From: Panagrolaimus kolymaensis
Lineage: Eukaryota; Nematoda; Chromadorea; Rhabditida; Panagrolaimidae
DNA: 64,000 bases
Direction: 5' to 3'
NCBI GenBank assembly: GCA_028622995.1
Contig: JAJQJQ010000018.1
Coordinates: forward strand, 1 to 64,000
The number at the start of each line of letters is the position of its first letter. The stretch's first letter is position 1. A program made the position numbers and the translations under genes. Shown in pieces: positions 1-10,885 of this stretch. The notes beneath the pieces are model-generated. The model worked only from the letters and a program-made list of their open reading frames with translations. It did not search any database and was not told the DNA's origin.

Positions 1-1
1 A

Positions 2-214
2 AAAATGATTCACGATGATTTATTAGCTGTTGGAAAAGAAGCTGGCTTATTTTCATTTGAACAAGTTAGAGACATTTATCTTTCATCTGAAATGTTTTCC
101 GTTGAAAATGATTTATTAACTCCTACCCTTAAAAGCAAGCGACCAAAGTTGAAGGAACATTTCACGCCTCAAATTACAACAATGTATGAACTAGGAGAAC
201 CGATCAATAGTTAG
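2..214 (+). CDS. Long-chain acyl-CoA synthetase, C-terminal end, interrupted by Helitron
   Basis: This is the last exon, cut by the window edge, of an ACSL/FACS-type long-chain acyl-CoA synthetase, which activates fatty acids to acyl-CoA on ER or mitochondrial membranes. The visible residues carry the family's conserved C-terminus: AVGKEAGL, SFEQV, MFSVEN, LLTPTLKSKRP, then a final amphipathic stretch. The host frame runs to codon GAA ending at 190. From 191 the frame enters a Helitron, which supplies seven foreign residues (LGEPINS) and a TAG at 212-214. The expected host ending (AAG CTT GAT TAA) is found in frame about 21 kb away at 21,071. The catalytic AMP-binding core lies outside the window. 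An AATAAA at 417-422 inside the element could polyadenylate the altered transcript. Family assignment is firm; whether the altered protein is functional is unknown. Confidence 0.85.
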   Translation, partial: KMIHDDLLAVGKEAGLFSFEQVRDIYLSSEMFSVENDLLTPTLKSKRPKLKEHFTPQITTMYELGEPINS

Positions 215-263
215 GCTTTTGGCGTTGAACATAAATCGCTTCGCGATTAACGGCTGGTTCTAG
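191..263 (-). other. Helitron 3' terminus with nested stem-loop, copy 1
   Basis: The terminal CTAG-GAG-AACC (191-201) can pair with GGTTCTAG (256-263), giving eight base pairs with a three-base bulge. Inside it, AATCGC (234-239) and GCGATT (243-248) form a perfect six-base-pair hairpin with loop TTC. Helitrons need a 3' palindrome to stop rolling-circle transfer, usually 10-12 nt from the end. Here the tight hairpin lies about 43 nt inside, but the outer stem reaches the very end. The role as terminator is inferred. Confidence 0.6.
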
Positions 264-341
264 CTTTAAAATTTGAAATACTATCAAATTATGTAAATTT
301 CGGATATTTGCCTACTTTTGTAAATTCCAAAAGCGTTTCTG

Positions 342-378
342 CTCCTCTACCACGTCAAGGTTTCCGAATACAGAGGAG
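342..378. other. Subterminal stem-loop, copy 1
   Basis: CTCCTCT (342-348) and AGAGGAG (372-378) form a perfect seven-base-pair stem around a 23-nt loop. On the plus strand it is followed by a T run; on the minus strand it follows an A run downstream of the helicase ORF. The same structure is at 10,779-10,815 in copy 2. The function is unknown; it may be part of the transposon's 3' recognition region or a transcript 3'-end structure. Confidence 0.45.
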
Positions 379-448
379 TTTTTTTTTTTTGAAAAAAAAA
401 TATATAAAAAAAACATAATAAAAAATATGCAACAACATATTTTTGCTT

Positions 449-2045
449 TTACATATTTAAAAGGTTTTGCCAAACAATATTTTTAACTGTTGGTTTTTCT
501 GGAACTGCAGTAAAAATTCTGATAGAGTCTTTTGTTCTGACTCTGGACAGAGCAGTGTAAAGTTGGCCATGAGAAAAGCATTCGCTTGTTCTAAAATACA
601 ACCCAACTCTTTCTAAAGTTTGGCCTTGAGCTTTGTTAATAGTCATAGCAAAAGCTAACTTAATTGGAAATTGAGTTCGGATAAAATGGATATCTGGTTC
701 AGCTTCACAATTGCCATACTCGAATTTGACTCGTGGAATATAAACGACTTCATCTGATTTGGATGCTGGTCCTGTTAAAACTTTGCATTTTAAAAAGTCT
801 TTATTCATCTCCACAATTTGCATTCTTGTCCCATTGCAAAGGCCTGTGAAAATTGATAAATTTTTTATCAGCATAACAATTGCTCCAACTTTTAGATTTA
901 ATTCATGAGGAGGCATACCTGCTGTTTCAATCCTATGCATTTTTTCGACGCTGTAATCATCGTCATTTTCTTCGAGAGGACAATATTTGTCTTTATCTGA
1001 TAATAATGTATCGATACTTGAAAAAGTTTGTTGAGAACCTGTTAGTTTGATAAAATTACCTTATTTATCCTTTGCTGAACTGTATTTAGTGGAGCGAGAA
1101 TGGCACTTCCACAAAGTTCCTTTGCGTACTTTTGTGGATTTTGCAACCACCCTGGTTCATAACAAAAATTAATCAATCAGCTTCGTTTTTAACAGTAATG
1201 GCTGCTTCAACAGTGATGGAATCAGTCCCTTTAATATATAATGATTTATCGCCATTTCCAATAAGTTTTAATTCTTCGATGAATGCAAGCTCATTCGAAT
1301 TTACTCTCATATTTTGTTCGAGGTTTAGTTGTCGAGCATTTTGGAATTTATCCCATGATTTTATTGAAGCATTGATAATTGCCATTTCGCTTCCTCTTGG
1401 AACCACGGGTGTTAATTGTTTCCAATCACCTCCAATCAAAACAACGGTATTTCCAAAAAGTTGTTGGTTGTTTCTTAGATCTTTTAGAATTCTATCGATG
1501 TAATTCATACAATCTTTGTGAAGCATGCTAACTTCATCAATAATTACTAAATTAAGGTCTTTAAAATATTCACCTTTCTTAGTATGAGCACCAATATTTA
1601 AATTACTATCAGGACCTAATTCTTTTGGAATAAAGAAAGCAGAATGAGCTGTCATCCCTCCTTTTAACAAAGTCGCTGCAATTCCTGTAGAAGCGCATGA
1701 TTGAACTTTGTATCCATGAGCTTGACAAAAAGTAATAAGAGTATTATACAAAAATGTTTTGCCTGTTCCTCCTGAACCTTGCAAAAAATAAAAGCCGCCT
1801 TTTTTATTTTCAATAGCATTCCAAATTTCATCGAATGCTTTTGTTTGATCATTATTTAATTTTGCTTTTTGTGCATCAGCATATTCTTGAATGGTAAGCT
1901 TTTTACCATTGACAAAAGGCAAATCATCAGGAGCTTCATAATCATGTTCTGCTTCCTTTGAATGGCAATTTTCTTCAAAATTATCTGGAACATTAAATCC
2001 AAGACGACGACAACTCGTGCCTATTTTTTCAAAAATATATTCCAA
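449..2045 (-). pseudogene. Helitron PIF1-type helicase, copy 1, two frameshifts
   Basis: Same sequence as the intact helicase ORF of copy 2 at 10,886-12,484, but one T is missing from a run near 1046 and one A from a run near 1174. The frame is therefore cut into an N-terminal part with the Walker A and DEVS motifs (1,173-2,045), a short middle part, and a C-terminal part with the TINKAQGQT and TALSR motifs (449-940). No other changes were seen. Because every lesion is a one-base homopolymer loss, a sequencing or consensus error is as likely as true decay. Confidence 0.85.
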
Positions 2046-2050
2046 GTAAT

Positions 2051-5000
2051 TTAATGCCTTCGCCTTCTTTGCTCCCGATTTTTGGTTGGATCTTCCCCAT
2101 AACCAAGGAATAATTCATCGAGGAATTTATCCAAAAATTTATCTGGGTTTCCAGGTTGATTGAAAGCAATAACCATAGCAAAGAAATGTCTTTTTTGTCT
2201 TTGATTACGCATTTCGTTAATTGCGTCTTGAATTACCCGAAAATGAATATCATCATTTTCCCAAAGACCTAATGCCTGAGCTGTGCTTAAAAATGTTGGA
2301 TATTCAACACCATCAACCGTTCGAAGATCCTTAAAGCTTTTTGGACCTTTTACATACATCAAAAGGATGCGAAGAGCATAAAGCTCTGCTTCTCGAGGAG
2401 AAACATGATGAATTCTCACGAAAAGTTTGTTGGTGTTCTTTTTCTTTTTATCCATGTTTTACTTTGCTTATCAAACCAATAATGATATGGAATATCTTTA
2501 TAAGTGTATTGGCATGCTTCAGGATCGTTATTGCAAAGTTCAAAAAATGAAGTCAGTTGTGTTTTTGTTGGTTTATTTGCAGCTTGCTCTTCTGCACCTT
2601 CTTCAAAAACAACATTTTCTTGACCTTCTAAATGGATTTGAAGCGCTTCAACAATATGAGATTGTTTGAAAATCCAAGTACACAGCAAACGCATTAAAGC
2701 TTCGCAACTTGTCATAATACGGGCATTTATATGTACCTCGCCTTCATCATAATCCACAACTTCTTCTCCTTTTTCATTTATTTTAATTCGTTGTTTTTTA
2801 ATGTAAACAACGTCGCCACATTTTGTTGTATACTTACATGTATATTTTGGACTTCCTGTTTGTCCTACAGTACATTCAACATTAATGTGGCAATCATATT
2901 TTAATGATAAAAATTTGTTATGTGGAACAACATGAGCATCATCAATTTGGAAGAAAACATTTTTTTTAATTTCTTTCATGTATGTATTGCCAAAAAGATG
3001 CTCATTCGTGTCATCAATTGTTACATCCTTTGGTTTTGGTGGAAGTCTTCTGTATTCAACAAAAGTTTCTTCGTCAAAATCTTTACGCGGTACATCTTGA
3101 AAATCGAGTTCTTCCATTTCGTCCTCATTATTTTCAACATTTTTCGCGTTTTCATTTTGGTTTTTCGTTTGATCCTCGCCTTTTTCATTTGGCAAATCAG
3201 ATTTTTCTGTTTCATCTAATTTTTTATTGATAGAGGATTTTGGAGGAAGCCGTTCATATTCAGCAGGCTTATGCTGATGTATAATTGTAGTATTTGAATA
3301 GGGCTTTTTATATCCTTTACTACAAACTCCGTCGATCTGACATCCTGAATTTTCATTGCAATAATGAATATTATTTCTCATAATGATTTCATGGTATCGC
3401 CTTTGCTGTTCGGCTTCCTCAGATTTGTCTTTTTCATCTGGCAAATCTGGAATTCGAGCTGAGATATAATTATCGATGTCTTCAACAGTTACTTTCTCTT
3501 GCATAATTAAAATGGCATGTAAGTGTGGCATTCCACGTTTTTGAAATTCCATTACCACGTGATAACCTTGCACTTTTCCCAAGACATTACGTTTAAAAAG
3601 GTCATCAAGGAATTCTTGTGCTTTTGCCAAAAAGACGCGACATTTAAGATCAAATCGACTTTTTTCATTTTATGAAATTTATTTCTTTGAATTTCTGGCC
3701 AATTTGGATTGCCTGTAAAAGTCACAAAATATGACGGCAAATCAGTGTTATCAATAATCGTCATGATATTTGAATATGCTTTTTGCATATGTTTTCTACC
3801 ACCTTTAAAAGTCGCAGGAATTGTAAAAAGCTTTCCAAGCTTTTTTCCTTTCAAAACTTTTTTTTCAATGTATTGTCGTAATTCAGCTTTTGTCGCTGAC
3901 CTCTTTTTTGATTGTTCAATTTCTCTTTTAGCCGTTTCTAATTCACATTTTTCTGCTCTGCAGACGGCATCAATTATATATGCTTCAGCCAAAGCTCCTT
4001 TACTATAAAGCCAATGGGATTGTTTGAAACCTTTTTTATCTCGTGGAAACATAAAATATCGATAGAACTGTTTCCGAGATACATATTTCCTTCCAAAACC
4101 CTTGCGAAAGCCTTCAAGCTCTTTGACTGACTCCTCAAATTCTTCTTGAACATCATCATCACCGCCATTGATGTAATCATCCCTTTCATTGTCAGGAATA
4201 TCAATGTCATCATTCATTAAATTCTTTTTACTTTTTTCACTTTGAATGGTGGTATCATTATTTACTAAAGGTATTGCATTATGATACATTTGATTACCAT
4301 GTGGAAAAAGTAAAGGATAACAAAGAGGATCAATGTTTGGACTGTAATAAGGCATATTATGGATTGCTCCTTCCTTTCCATGAAGCCATACACCTTTAAA
4401 TTCAGGTGGTTCTCCATCATCATTAACCCAAATCATGCCAACCAATTCATTTTGGGGCTTTTCAGCTCGATGAGGATGAATGCTGGGATCATGTGCGGTG
4501 AAATCTTTATCTTCACGAGCATCAACAATGATAATTCTGAATTTTGGAATTTCTTTATTTTCAGCTCGAGCTTTTTCAATTTCTTCATTCATACGCTCGC
4601 TTCCGCTTTTATAAAGTTTTGCTAAAGAATTATAATCATTAAGCATTTTATGCAATTGATTTAAAATTCCTTCATCTAATTCTTTTCCTTTGCTGCTTCA
4701 GCTCGGATATTTTCTGCATCTTCCAAGTCTAAAACATAAATTTGACCGAATGCTGGTCTTTTACCTTCTGGAGGCAATAAATCACTTGCAAGATGTTCAA
4801 TATTTCCATTTAATCTCACAACGGGTGGACCTCGTGTTGGAAGAGGAGGCACTCTACCATCAGTGGAAATGGAAGCAAAAGCCACTTCTGAATTATATGC
4901 GCGACTTTTTTTTACAAGCTCGTCATTGTATTCAATTTTATATGGATCAAGCATATGTTGCAAAACGTAAGGAATTTTATTTTGTAAAATATCATGTGTT

Positions 5001-7303
5001 TCACTGAGATCAATTTTGCCATCTGCGCAACATTTGTTTGCTTGGCTTGGAGTCTCAGCTTCATATTTTGACATCCATCGTCCACAAAATTTACAACGAT
5101 ATGTGAAATCACCAACATCAAAGTATTCTACTTTATGGTTGACACTTTCAGCTGCACAACCTTCTTTGTGAATTTTGCCAGTGTGGTGACATTGTGGAGT
5201 GATATCTTTTAATTTTCGTAATTTTTTGGCTAACCTTGATGAACGTCTTTTATTAGTTACTTCATCATACGTTGTGCCAAGTTGAGGAGGTGGCATTTGT
5301 TTTTGTGATTTAGTTAATTCAGAACTCATTACAACTTTTACGTTGTCTTTGGTTTGATTAATTATAACTTTAGTCGAACTGTACCGATTCTTAACTTGTT
5401 TTTTTGAAGGACGACCTCCTTTGTTTTTTGTTACATTAATGTTACCACTTTCAAAATTAATAGAAGTGTCTGTGTCTTTGTTTTTATGAGAAATAATTTG
5501 GAAAGAATTTTTATATTCTTCATATCTCTTACGTTCTAGAGGAGTATCCCTTTTTTTTCTATTTTTATAAAAGTCTTCATAGCTTTCAATATCGACATTC
5601 ATTGAATCGGAAGTTAAAGAAATATTTGAATTTGTATTATTTCTTGAACTCATATCATTTTTATGATCTGCCGATATTTCTTGGAGGCTATCACCATTTT
5701 CAGAGATTGCTATAGTTTCTTCTTCTGATTCAATGGGTATAAATTGTTTATAATAATTATAAACATTAGTTCTCCAAGCAACGACTTCGGTATCATCAAA
5801 ATCCATAGGTTCGTTGGTGAAATATCTTTTAATCAACATACAAATTAGTGGACCACAATTGGAACTGTCGTGAGGAAGTTGATATTTAAAGCTATCTTTT
5901 GGTGGAGTAATAATACGGCATTCAGCTCCACACAATAAAAAGCAAATTGTTTTTAGTTTTTTAAAATAAGGATCAGAAAGATTCCATTTTTTTGTACAAA
6001 AATAAGTACATTCTTTTCTTGCTTTATTTAAAATACCAAAAGCCCAATGGGTGCTTCCGATGTTAATTGGAATGATAGCATGCTCAAATGTTGAACTGAA
6101 TTTAGGAAAAGTTGGAACACGATTTGGCATATTAGTATCAGAACTCCAATTATCAAAAGTAGCATAATCATACCAAACTGATGGGAAAACTAAAAGCCTT
6201 TTTTCCTCATGTTCATCAATGATTTCACGGACAATTTCTTTAGCTACAACAATGTCGCTTATCCACCTATTTTCTTTGATTGTCTTTAAAAGACCTGATG
6301 TAAGCGGGGCTTGCAGATCTTGCATATCGATATCGGCAAAATCAAAAGCAAGCGAATTGTTAACAGCATAATTCGATGTAACATTAACTTCATCCATCTC
6401 CATGGGCTCCTCATTTGTTGCAATTTGTTTGATGTTACCATCATGCAATCTTTTTTGAGGTTTATTACGAAGTGGAGTTACATTTGTATTAAATAAAGCT
6501 TTATTGCTCTTGTTTGGTGTTTTTAAAGATAATGATTTTATACCAAATGAAGGAGTTTCAGTTTTCGATTTTTTAGTTGCAATCGATTCATCATCAGATG
6601 AACTCGAAATGATTGCTTGCACATCGTCATCTGAATTTAAATTTATTACAGGAGCTATAAACAGCTCTTTTAGTCTTAAAATGACATAATTTTTGTAATA
6701 ATTTAAATTGAAATTTTCTTCAATAAGGTTTTCTAATCCTAAACGAATGAAACTTTGACCATAAAAACAAATCAAAAAGCCACAGCTTATTGAGTCAGTT
6801 TGAATGTTATGTTTGTCAAAAATGATCACTTTTGGTTTAAGCTTAGTGTTTTTTGGTCCGATAGTGTTAATGGCATTAAGCATAATCCTTCGTACATGAG
6901 TAGGAATGGATTTAGCGCCATAAGGGTCGAGGTAATACAACGTTTTTGTTGCTTTAAAATAAATACCAAGCACCCAATGACCTTTTTTATCATAGGCATT
7001 CTTAACCTTTGTTTGTGAATAATAGCAAACGGGAATAAGAATATATTCATAATCTTCCACAAAAGGTTTGCCTTTTAACAAATGGTGAGCACGATGAGTG
7101 TCTTGTTTTGGCCCATTTTGAAATTGGTGCCCGGCAAACATCGAATCGACCGAAAGAACTTTTTGATGTGTTTCATAAGTTAAACTTCCAAAGAATAACG
7201 AAACAGCATCACCTGACATAAGTTCGTCAGGATTTAAATTTTCTATTGTGCCCGAGTTTAAGCCTTTGGACAATTGGCTCCTTTCTTCAATGGATAAATC
7301 CAT
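2051..7303 (-). pseudogene. Helitron Ulp1-Ulp1-Rep protein, copy 1, three frameshifts
   Basis: Copy of the 1,751-residue ORF of copy 2 (12,490-17,745), broken by three one-base homopolymer losses: a T in the run at about 4683, a T at about 3668 and an A at about 2421. The pieces are an 875-residue part with both C48-like domains, the AT-hook and the zinc-finger-like segment (4,676-7,303); a part with the Helitron N-terminal domain (3,552-4,655); the HUH/Y2 endonuclease (2,416-3,630); and a C-terminal piece (2,051-2,455). All catalytic motifs are still present across the pieces. Confidence 0.85.
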
Positions 7304-7323
7304 TTTAGACGTGATCTAATCAC
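7289..7323 (-). promoter_or_regulatory. Two inverted repeats around the Rep ORF start, copy 1
   Basis: AATGGAT-AA-ATCCATT (7,289-7,304) is a near-perfect palindrome spanning the ATG at 7,303. GTGAT-CTA-ATCAC (7,311-7,323) is a second one, eight bases upstream. The same pair occurs at 17,731-17,765 in copy 2. They could bind a regulator or fold in the mRNA, but chance in AT-rich DNA is possible. Confidence 0.25.
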
Positions 7324-7589
7324 ATTAAAAAATAAAAAATAAAAAACGCGAATGTTTAGTCCAAAAAATGAACTAAAACTTCGATTGTAATCTGATGTAG
7401 TATCTTAGTATTGTAAGAAGCAAAAGTAAACCTTTGAATCTGAAAAATGAACGATTATTAGATAATCACCAAAAAATTGCACGAAAATTGATAAAACACG
7501 GAACAAAAAAAAAACACGAAAATAAATAGAAACGAATGAAGAGAATAATGATGAGAAAATAAAATAAAACAATACAAATAAAAACATTA

Positions 7590-9900
7590 ATCAAGCTTTA
7601 TTTAATTGCTAAAAGTATGCTTGATATTGGTAAAAAGATAGCTGATCAAGCTTTATTTAATTGTTAAAAAGCATGCTTGATATTGGTAAAAACCATTGAT
7701 CAAGCTTTATTTAGTTGCTAAAAAGCATGCTTGATATTGGTAAAAACCATTGATCAAGCTTTATTTAATTGCTAAAAAGCATGCTTGATATTGGTAAAAA
7801 GATAGCTGATCAAGCTTTATTTAATTGCTAAAAAGCATGCTTGATATTGGTAAAAACCATTGATCAAGCTTTATTTAATTGCTAAAAAGCATGCTTGATA
7901 TTGGTAAAAAGATAGCTGATCAAGCTTTATTTAATTGCTAAAAAGCATGCTTGATATTGGTAAAAACCATTGATCAAGCTTTATTTAATTGCTAAAAAGC
8001 ATGCTTGATATTGGTAAAAAGATAGCTGATCAAGCTTTATTTAAATGCTAAAAAGCATGCTTGATATTGGTAAAAAGATAGCTGATCAAGCTTTATTTAA
8101 TTGCTAAAAAGCATGCTTGATATTGGTAAAAAGATAGCTGATCAAGCTTTATTTAATTGCTAAAAAGCATGCTTGATATTGGTAAAAACCATTGATCAAG
8201 CTTTATTTAATTGCTAAAAAGCATGCTTGATATTGGTAAAAAGATAGCTGATCAAGCTTTATTTAAATGCTAAAAAGCATGCTTGATATTGGTAAAAACC
8301 ATTGATCAAGCTTTATTTAGTTGCTAAAAAGCATGCTTGATATTGGTAAAAACCATTGATCAAGCTTTATTTAATTGCTAAAAAGCATGCTTGATATTGG
8401 TAAAAAGATAGCTGATCAAGCTTTATTTAATTGCTAAAAAGCATGCTTGATATTGGTAAAAAGATAGCTGATCAAGCTTTATTTAATTGCTAAAAAGCAT
8501 GCTTGATATTGGTAAAAACCATTGATCAAGCTTTATTTAATTGCTAAAAAGCATGCTTGATATTGGTAAAAACCATTGATCAAGCTTTATTTAATTGCTA
8601 AAAAGCATGCTTGATATTGGTAAAAAGATAGCTGATCAAGCTTTATTTAATTGCTAAAAAGCATGCTTGATATTGGTAAAAACCATTGATCAAGCTTTAT
8701 TTAATTGCTAAAAAGCATGCTTGATATTGGTAAAAAGATAGCTGATCAAGCTTTATTTAAATGCTAAAAAGCATGCTTGATATTGGTAAAAAGATAGCTG
8801 ATCAAGCTTTATTTAATTGCTAAAAAGCATGCTTGATATTGGTAAAAACCATTGATCAAGCTTTATTTAATTACTAAAAAGCATGCTTGATATTGGTAAA
8901 AAGATAGCTGATCAAGCTTTATTTAAATGCTAAAAAGCATGCTTGATATTGGTAAAAAGATAGCTGATCAAGCTTTATTTAATTGCTAAAAAGCATGCTT
9001 GATATTGGTAAAAACCATTGATCAAGCTTTATTTAATTACTAAAAAGCATGCTTGATATTGGTAAAAAGATAGCTGATCAAGCTTTATTTAAATGCTAAA
9101 AAGCATGCTTGATATTGGTAAAAAGATAGCTGATCAAGCTTTATTTAAATGCTAAAAAGCATGCTTGATATTGGTAAAAAGATAGCTGATCAAGCTTTAT
9201 TTAAATGCTAAAAAGCATGCTTGATATTGGTAAAAAGATAGCTGATCAAGCTTTATTTAATTGCTAAAAAGCATGCTTGATATTGGTAAAAACCATTGAT
9301 CAAGCTTTATTTAATTGCTAAAAAGCATGCTTGATATTGGTAAAAAGATAGCTGATCAAGCTTTATTTAAATGCTAAAAAGCATGCTTGATATTGGTAAA
9401 AAGATAGCTGATCAAGCTTTATTTAAATGCTAAAAAGCATGCTTGATATTGGTAAAAAGATAGCTGATCAAGCTTTATTTAAATGCTAAAAAGCATGCTT
9501 GATATTGGTAAAAAGATAGCTGATCAAGCTTTATTTAATTGCTAAAAAGCATGCTTGATATTGGTAAAAACCATTGATCAAGCTTTATTTAATTACTAAA
9601 AAGCATGCTTGATATTGGTAAAAAGATAGCTGATCAAGCTTTATTTAAATGCTAAAAAGCATGCTTGATATTGGTAAAAAGATAGCTGATCAAGCTTTAT
9701 TTAAATGCTAAAAAGCATGCTTGATATTGGTAAAAAGATAGCTGATCAAGCTTTATTTAATTGCTAAAAAGCATGCTTGATATTGGTAAAAACCATTGAT
9801 CAAGCTTTATTTAATTGCTAAAAAGCATGCTTGATATTGGTAAAAAGATAGCTGATCAAGCTTTATTTAAATGCTAAAAAGCATGCTTGATATTGGTAAA
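7590..9900. repeat. Minisatellite of about 42 units (54/56 bp), copy 1
   Basis: Head-to-tail array whose unit begins GATCAAGCTTTATTTAATTG and continues with a palindromic AAGCATGCTT and TGATATTGG. Units come in two lengths, set by the linker after GGTAAAAA: CCATT gives 54 bp and GATAGCT gives 56 bp. Internal variants (AATTGC, AAATGC, AATTAC, AGTTGC) recur in blocks, so there is higher-order structure. Each unit has ATCAAGC and GCTTGAT as inverted arms and can form a hairpin. The array lies between the Rep ORF start and the element's 5' end. It has no coding capacity. Satellite-like arrays inside Helitron-related elements are known in other animals. Confidence 0.95.
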
Positions 9901-10372
9901 AGAAAAATGAACATTATTTAAAATCAAAAAGTAATATTATACAACAACAAAAATGAAGAAAAATGCGGCGCGAAAAATAGTTGAAAAAATATTAACAAAC
10001 AAAGCAATATCTAAATTTTGCGACAAAGAAAAAAAGATTTTTCCAGAAGGTTCTACTGTATTTTCTTTTGGTTTCGTGCAATCGTGCTATGAGTTTTATT
10101 TTTGACAAAGAGATTACGTTAAACTTTCTAGAAAAATCTTTTTTTTCTATTTCCAAAAATGAGACGTGAAAAATTAGTTGAATAATCTCAAAAAAACATT
10201 AAAAAAAATAATTTGCATTTTATTTTTCCTTCAATTGCATAAAAAAATATAAAAAAATCGATTTTTGACAAATTTCATAGAAATTTGCATATTCTATATA
10301 TCGCTAATATTTTTAAAAACATTAAAAATAATCGAAAACATAATCCTTTAGATAATCTCATCAAAATAGGCG

Positions 10373-10440
10373 AAAAACAGCATCGGGGATTCGAACCAAC
10401 CATCTCCTTTCTCATTGTCAAAAGCCCCACTACGCCAAAG
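10373..10440 (-). other. tRNA-like Pol III promoter fragment in Helitron 5' region, copy 1
   Basis: On the minus strand there is an A-box-like TGGCGTAGTGGG (10,437-10,426), a perfect B-box GGTTCGAATCC (10,397-10,387) and a TTTTT terminator-like run (10,377-10,373). The order and spacing resemble a tRNA gene, and a five-base-pair anticodon-like stem (CTTTT/GAAAG) is visible. The loop has eight bases and no T33, and the T-stem pairs poorly, so this is not a functional tRNA. It may be a captured tRNA or tRNA-SINE piece, or an internal Pol III promoter. Confidence 0.5.
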
Positions 10441-10627
10441 AGAAAAATTTTGAGTTAAAATTTGAAAATTTGCATATATCTCGAGATCCATATTGACTTC
10501 ATATTCCTCCGAAAGTTTTTCTGAAATCTACGGGTGATTTTACCCCATCCTAGCTAGATAGAAAAATCAAACAATCGGCCGGATCGCTCAATCTGCTAAC
10601 TACTCCCTTGTTTTTTTCATATTATAA

Positions 10628-10700
10628 CTAGGAGAACCGATCAATAGTTAGGCTTTTGGCGTTGAACATAAATCGCTTCGCGATTAACGGCTGGTTCTAG
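10628..10700 (-). other. Helitron 3' terminus with nested stem-loop, copy 2, at dimer junction
   Basis: Identical to 191-263 of copy 1: CTAG end, outer bulged stem with GGTTCTAG, inner AATCGC/GCGATT hairpin. Here it lies directly next to the 5' end of copy 1, so this is the head-to-tail junction that a rolling-circle round would make if it passed the termination signal. Confidence 0.6.
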
Positions 10701-10885
10701 CTTTAAAATTTGAAATACTATCAAATTATGTAAATTTCGGATATTTGCCTACTTTTGTAAATTCCAAAAGCGTTTCTGCTCCTCTACCACGTCAAGGTTT
10801 CCGAATACAGAGGAGTTTTTTTTTTTTGAAAAAAAAATATATAAAAAAAACATAATAAAAAATATGCAACAACATATTTTTGCTT

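Larger units (their letters stand above)
191..10627 (-). mobile_element. Helitron-type rolling-circle transposon, copy 1 (10,437 bp)
   Basis: Minus-strand element with a HUH/Y2 Rep and a PIF1 helicase, the defining Helitron pair. Its 3' end is CTAG (the CTRR consensus), at 191-194 on the plus strand, followed on the minus strand by T. The 5' end abuts copy 2's 3' end at 10,627/10,628 and reads TTATAATATG rather than the classical TC. Order along the element from its 5' end: tRNA-like segment, minisatellite, Ulp1-Ulp1-Rep ORF, helicase ORF, terminal stem-loops. The coding part is broken by five single-base homopolymer deletions relative to copy 2 (near 1046, 1174, 2421, 3668 and 4683), and a sixth lies at 10,316. 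These six account for the whole length difference from copy 2. I saw no substitutions in the stretches I compared. Confidence 0.9.

Noticed and set aside
7590..9900. CRISPR-like pattern of repeats
   Set aside because: The repeats have no unique spacers; the whole 54/56-bp unit is repeated with only two linker types. It is a eukaryotic minisatellite inside a transposon.
10373..10440. Functional tRNA gene
   Set aside because: The anticodon loop has eight bases without T33 and the T-stem does not pair, so only a tRNA-like fragment is supported.
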